Source: CAYZJV01 sp964616275
GTDB lineage: Bacteria; Spirochaetota; Spirochaetia; Sphaerochaetales; Sphaerochaetaceae
Direction of reading: 5' to 3'
Assembly: GCA_964616275.1 (NCBI GenBank)
Contig: CAZTUL010000004.1
Location: 1-64,000, forward strand
DNA: 64,000 nt
Part shown: positions 62,917 through 64,000 of the stretch, piece by piece
Numbering within the stretch: the first letter of the stretch is position 1
Layout of the letters: each line of letters opens with the position of its first letter
The notes under the pieces: generated by a model
The model's database searches: none
What the model was told of the DNA's origin: nothing
Seen by the model: only the letters and a program-made list of their open reading frames with translations
Made by a program: the position numbers and the translations under genes

Positions 62917-63729
62917 TTAAGAGGCGGGTTTTTCTTCTGGCACTTCGACCGGTATTTTTATTGCTTCAATCGTTTGAGCTTTACCCGCATCATCTATCTC
63001 TATAATTACTCCTTGAAGCTCAAGTTTGCTCCAATATTCCTGTGACCGTGAAGGCACCTGAGTGAGAAATCGTTCCAATTCAAACTGTGGTTCAAAACCT
63101 CCCACGCCACAGGAACTGCCACATCTACCGTTGTCGGTAATCATAGCGGTTCCGTGAGGGAGAATGTGTGCATCTGCAGTGAGAACTTTTGTGTGAGTTC
63201 CCACCATTGCCGCTACTTTTCCATCCACATGATAAGCCATTGTCTGTTTTTCTGCCGTTGTAGATGCATGAAATTGTAAACAAAGTGCATCGGTTTCTGA
63301 TCTTAATTTTTCTATGATGGATTGTGCAGCGAGGTATGGATTTGCAAGGTGTGTCCGAGGAAAGTCTGAATTCCCAAGCAGGGTGAAAAACCCCACTTTC
63401 ATTGTGCCAATTTCTACAATTCGAATTCCTTTCCCAGGATTTCCAGCAGGGTAGTTGGCTGGGCGTACTATGCGGTTATTTTTCCCAATATGTTCTACCA
63501 TATCTTTTTTAAAATACGTTTTTTCTCCTGTCGTGAGTAGGTCTATACCCATTTTTAGAAGTTGAATTGCGTGATTTTTACCTATTCCAAAACCATTGGT
63601 GGTACCTTCTGCATTTGCTACGGTAAAGTCAATTTTTCGTTCGCTCTTTAATCCTTTTAGGCCATAGCGTAGTGCATGAATACCCGGGCGACCAACAATT
63701 TCTCCAAGAAACAGAATACGTATGTTCAT
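62917..63729 (-). CDS. YmdB-like metallophosphoesterase with altered metal site
   Basis: A protein of 270 residues of the YmdB/DR1281 (TIGR00282) family: LGEIVGRPG, NAEGTTNGFGI, GEKTYFKKD, FHASTTAEKQ, GTHTKVLTAD and GTAMITDNGRCGSSCGVGGF. Of the seven metal ligands known in DR1281 (D, E, N, N, H, H, H) this copy has E10, E41, G42, E69, H154, H179 and K181, so four are changed. The family hydrolyses cyclic nucleotides; this copy may be inactive or altered. ATG lies six bases after TACACT-like TACAGT, with no Shine-Dalgarno site. Confidence 0.85.
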   Translation of the reverse strand: MNIRILFLGEIVGRPGIHALRYGLKGLKSERKIDFTVANAEGTTNGFGIGKNHAIQLLKMGIDLLTTGEKTYFKKDMVEHIGKNNRIVRPANYPAGNPGKGIRIVEIGTMKVGFFTLLGNSDFPRTHLANPYLAAQSIIEKLRSETDALCLQFHASTTAEKQTMAYHVDGKVAAMVGTHTKVLTADAHILPHGTAMITDNGRCGSSCGVGGFEPQFELERFLTQVPSRSQEYWSKLELQGVIIEIDDAGKAQTIEAIKIPVEVPEEKPAS

Positions 63730-63735
63730 AGATAC

Positions 63736-63764
63736 ACTGTAGAGTTCTTTTAAACCTTTTTCAA
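63736..63764 (-). promoter_or_regulatory. Leaderless promoter of ymdB-lpt-rpoN run
   Basis: Minus strand TTGAAA (63764-63759), 17-base spacer, TACAGT (63741-63736), six bases, ATG 63729. Predicted +1 is the A of ATG. Confidence 0.6.
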
Positions 63765-63811
63765 GTTTCTTGAACAGGTATTACTTTATCCCCGAAAAGA
63801 TGTGCATATGA

Positions 63812-63849
63812 AAGAAAAATCCCCGGATTGGCAAACTGTCAATCCGGGG
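63812..63849 (-). terminator. Rho-independent terminator after tpx
   Basis: Perfect ten-base stem CCCCGGATTG / CAATCCGGGG (63821-63830 and 63840-63849) with a nine-base loop, followed on the minus strand by ATTTTTC. Confidence 0.92.
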
Positions 63850-63871
63850 CGAGAACAATATAACGAGAAAT

Positions 63872-64000
63872 CTATACACGGACGGCTGCCAAGGCAGCAT
63901 TATAATTGGGATGATCTGTTACTTCCGGAACGTATTCAACATAACGTACCGAATTGTTTTCATCCAGGAAGAAAATTGATCTTGCGATGAGACCTACGTT
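63872..64000 (-). CDS. tpx: Thiol peroxidase, C-terminal end (partial)
   Basis: The frame enters from the right edge and ends at TAG (63872-63874), giving 42 residues. NVGLIARSIFFLDENNSVRY, then a conserved PEVTDHPNYNAALAAV, matches the C-terminus of Tpx peroxiredoxins. The catalytic cysteines lie outside the window. A strong terminator follows. Confidence 0.85.
   Translation of the reverse strand, partial: NVGLIARSIFFLDENNSVRYVEYVPEVTDHPNYNAALAAVRV

Noticed and set aside
63802..63990. 62-residue open frame on the + strand near the right edge
   Set aside because: It spans the tpx terminator hairpin and runs antisense to the tpx C-terminus; no ribosome-binding site and no recognisable protein pattern.
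1..64000. Mobile element, prophage or CRISPR array
   Set aside because: No transposase, integrase, terminal repeats or regularly spaced repeat array was seen; all sizeable frames are housekeeping or metabolic genes.

Overview
The window looks like chromosomal DNA from a free-living, fermentative member of the Spirochaetales. The evidence is: an archaeal-type split PheRS (long alpha, short beta), a mitochondrial/spirochaete-like EF-G, a PnrA/BMP-type purine nucleoside receptor with a 'FAQGAAE' signal-peptide end, a Na+-translocating oxaloacetate decarboxylase, HPr plus HPr kinase, and lptCAB-rpoN. Genus cannot be fixed from the sequence. There is no phage, insertion sequence, CRISPR array or plasmid signal. 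Genes are tightly packed, often with ATGA overlaps, and include one tRNA (Cys). The window opens inside the end of an HRDC-like gene and closes inside a thiol peroxidase gene.

Layout. 1-7.8 kb: purine acquisition and oxidation (xanthine dehydrogenase-like molybdoenzyme behind a long structured leader; nucleoside ABC transporter bmp-ATPase-permease-permease). 7.9-9.4 kb: dCMP deaminase and an alpha/beta hydrolase. 9.4-13.2 kb: oadGAB, whose alpha subunit carries two tandem biotin domains. 13.3-19 kb: Nudix, SIMPL lipoprotein, GNAT, GH36 alpha-galactosidase and a divergent sugar-related protein. 19-22.7 kb: tRNA-Cys and a DeoR regulator with a malate/lactate dehydrogenase and malic enzyme. 22.7-25.3 kb: helical protein, AlaX, VTT membrane protein. 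25.3-33.2 kb: purine salvage run hpt-PRT-purA-purB, SulP transporter, flavin-reductase-like protein, purH. 33.2-43.9 kb: pheST, degenerate EEP-like lipoprotein, bcp, zinc-ribbon protein, HIT protein, EF-G, P-loop protein, ispDF, carD. 43.9-55.6 kb: malQ, oligopeptide-binding protein, lplA, rsmE, thyX, E2-like acyltransferase, spore-photoproduct-lyase-like protein, uvrC, holA, lexA. 55.6-64 kb: HPr, hprK, hpf, a diguanylate cyclase, then rpoN-lptB-lptA-lptC-rseC-like-ymdB read right to left, and tpx.

How the parts work together. Nucleosides come in through the BMP transporter. Free bases are salvaged by the two phosphoribosyltransferases; purA and purB turn IMP into AMP, and xdh can oxidise hypoxanthine/xanthine. 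Malate dehydrogenase, malic enzyme and the Na+-pumping decarboxylase form a C4-acid/pyruvate node that can generate a sodium gradient. MalQ and the alpha-galactosidase feed sugars in.

The most striking pattern is in translation starts. About ten genes have no Shine-Dalgarno sequence, and their ATG lies 5-9 bases (mostly 6-7) downstream of a -10 hexamer, usually with a -35 element 17 bases further up. The initiation codon would then be at or next to the transcription start (leaderless mRNAs). Neighbouring genes have strong Shine-Dalgarno sites, so two start classes coexist. Other unusual items are a helically phased four-fold TTCA array over the deoR promoter, promoter-embedded dyads at oad, rsmE/lplA and the E2-like gene, and three enzyme-fold proteins lacking key residues (YmdB, E2-like, EEP-like).
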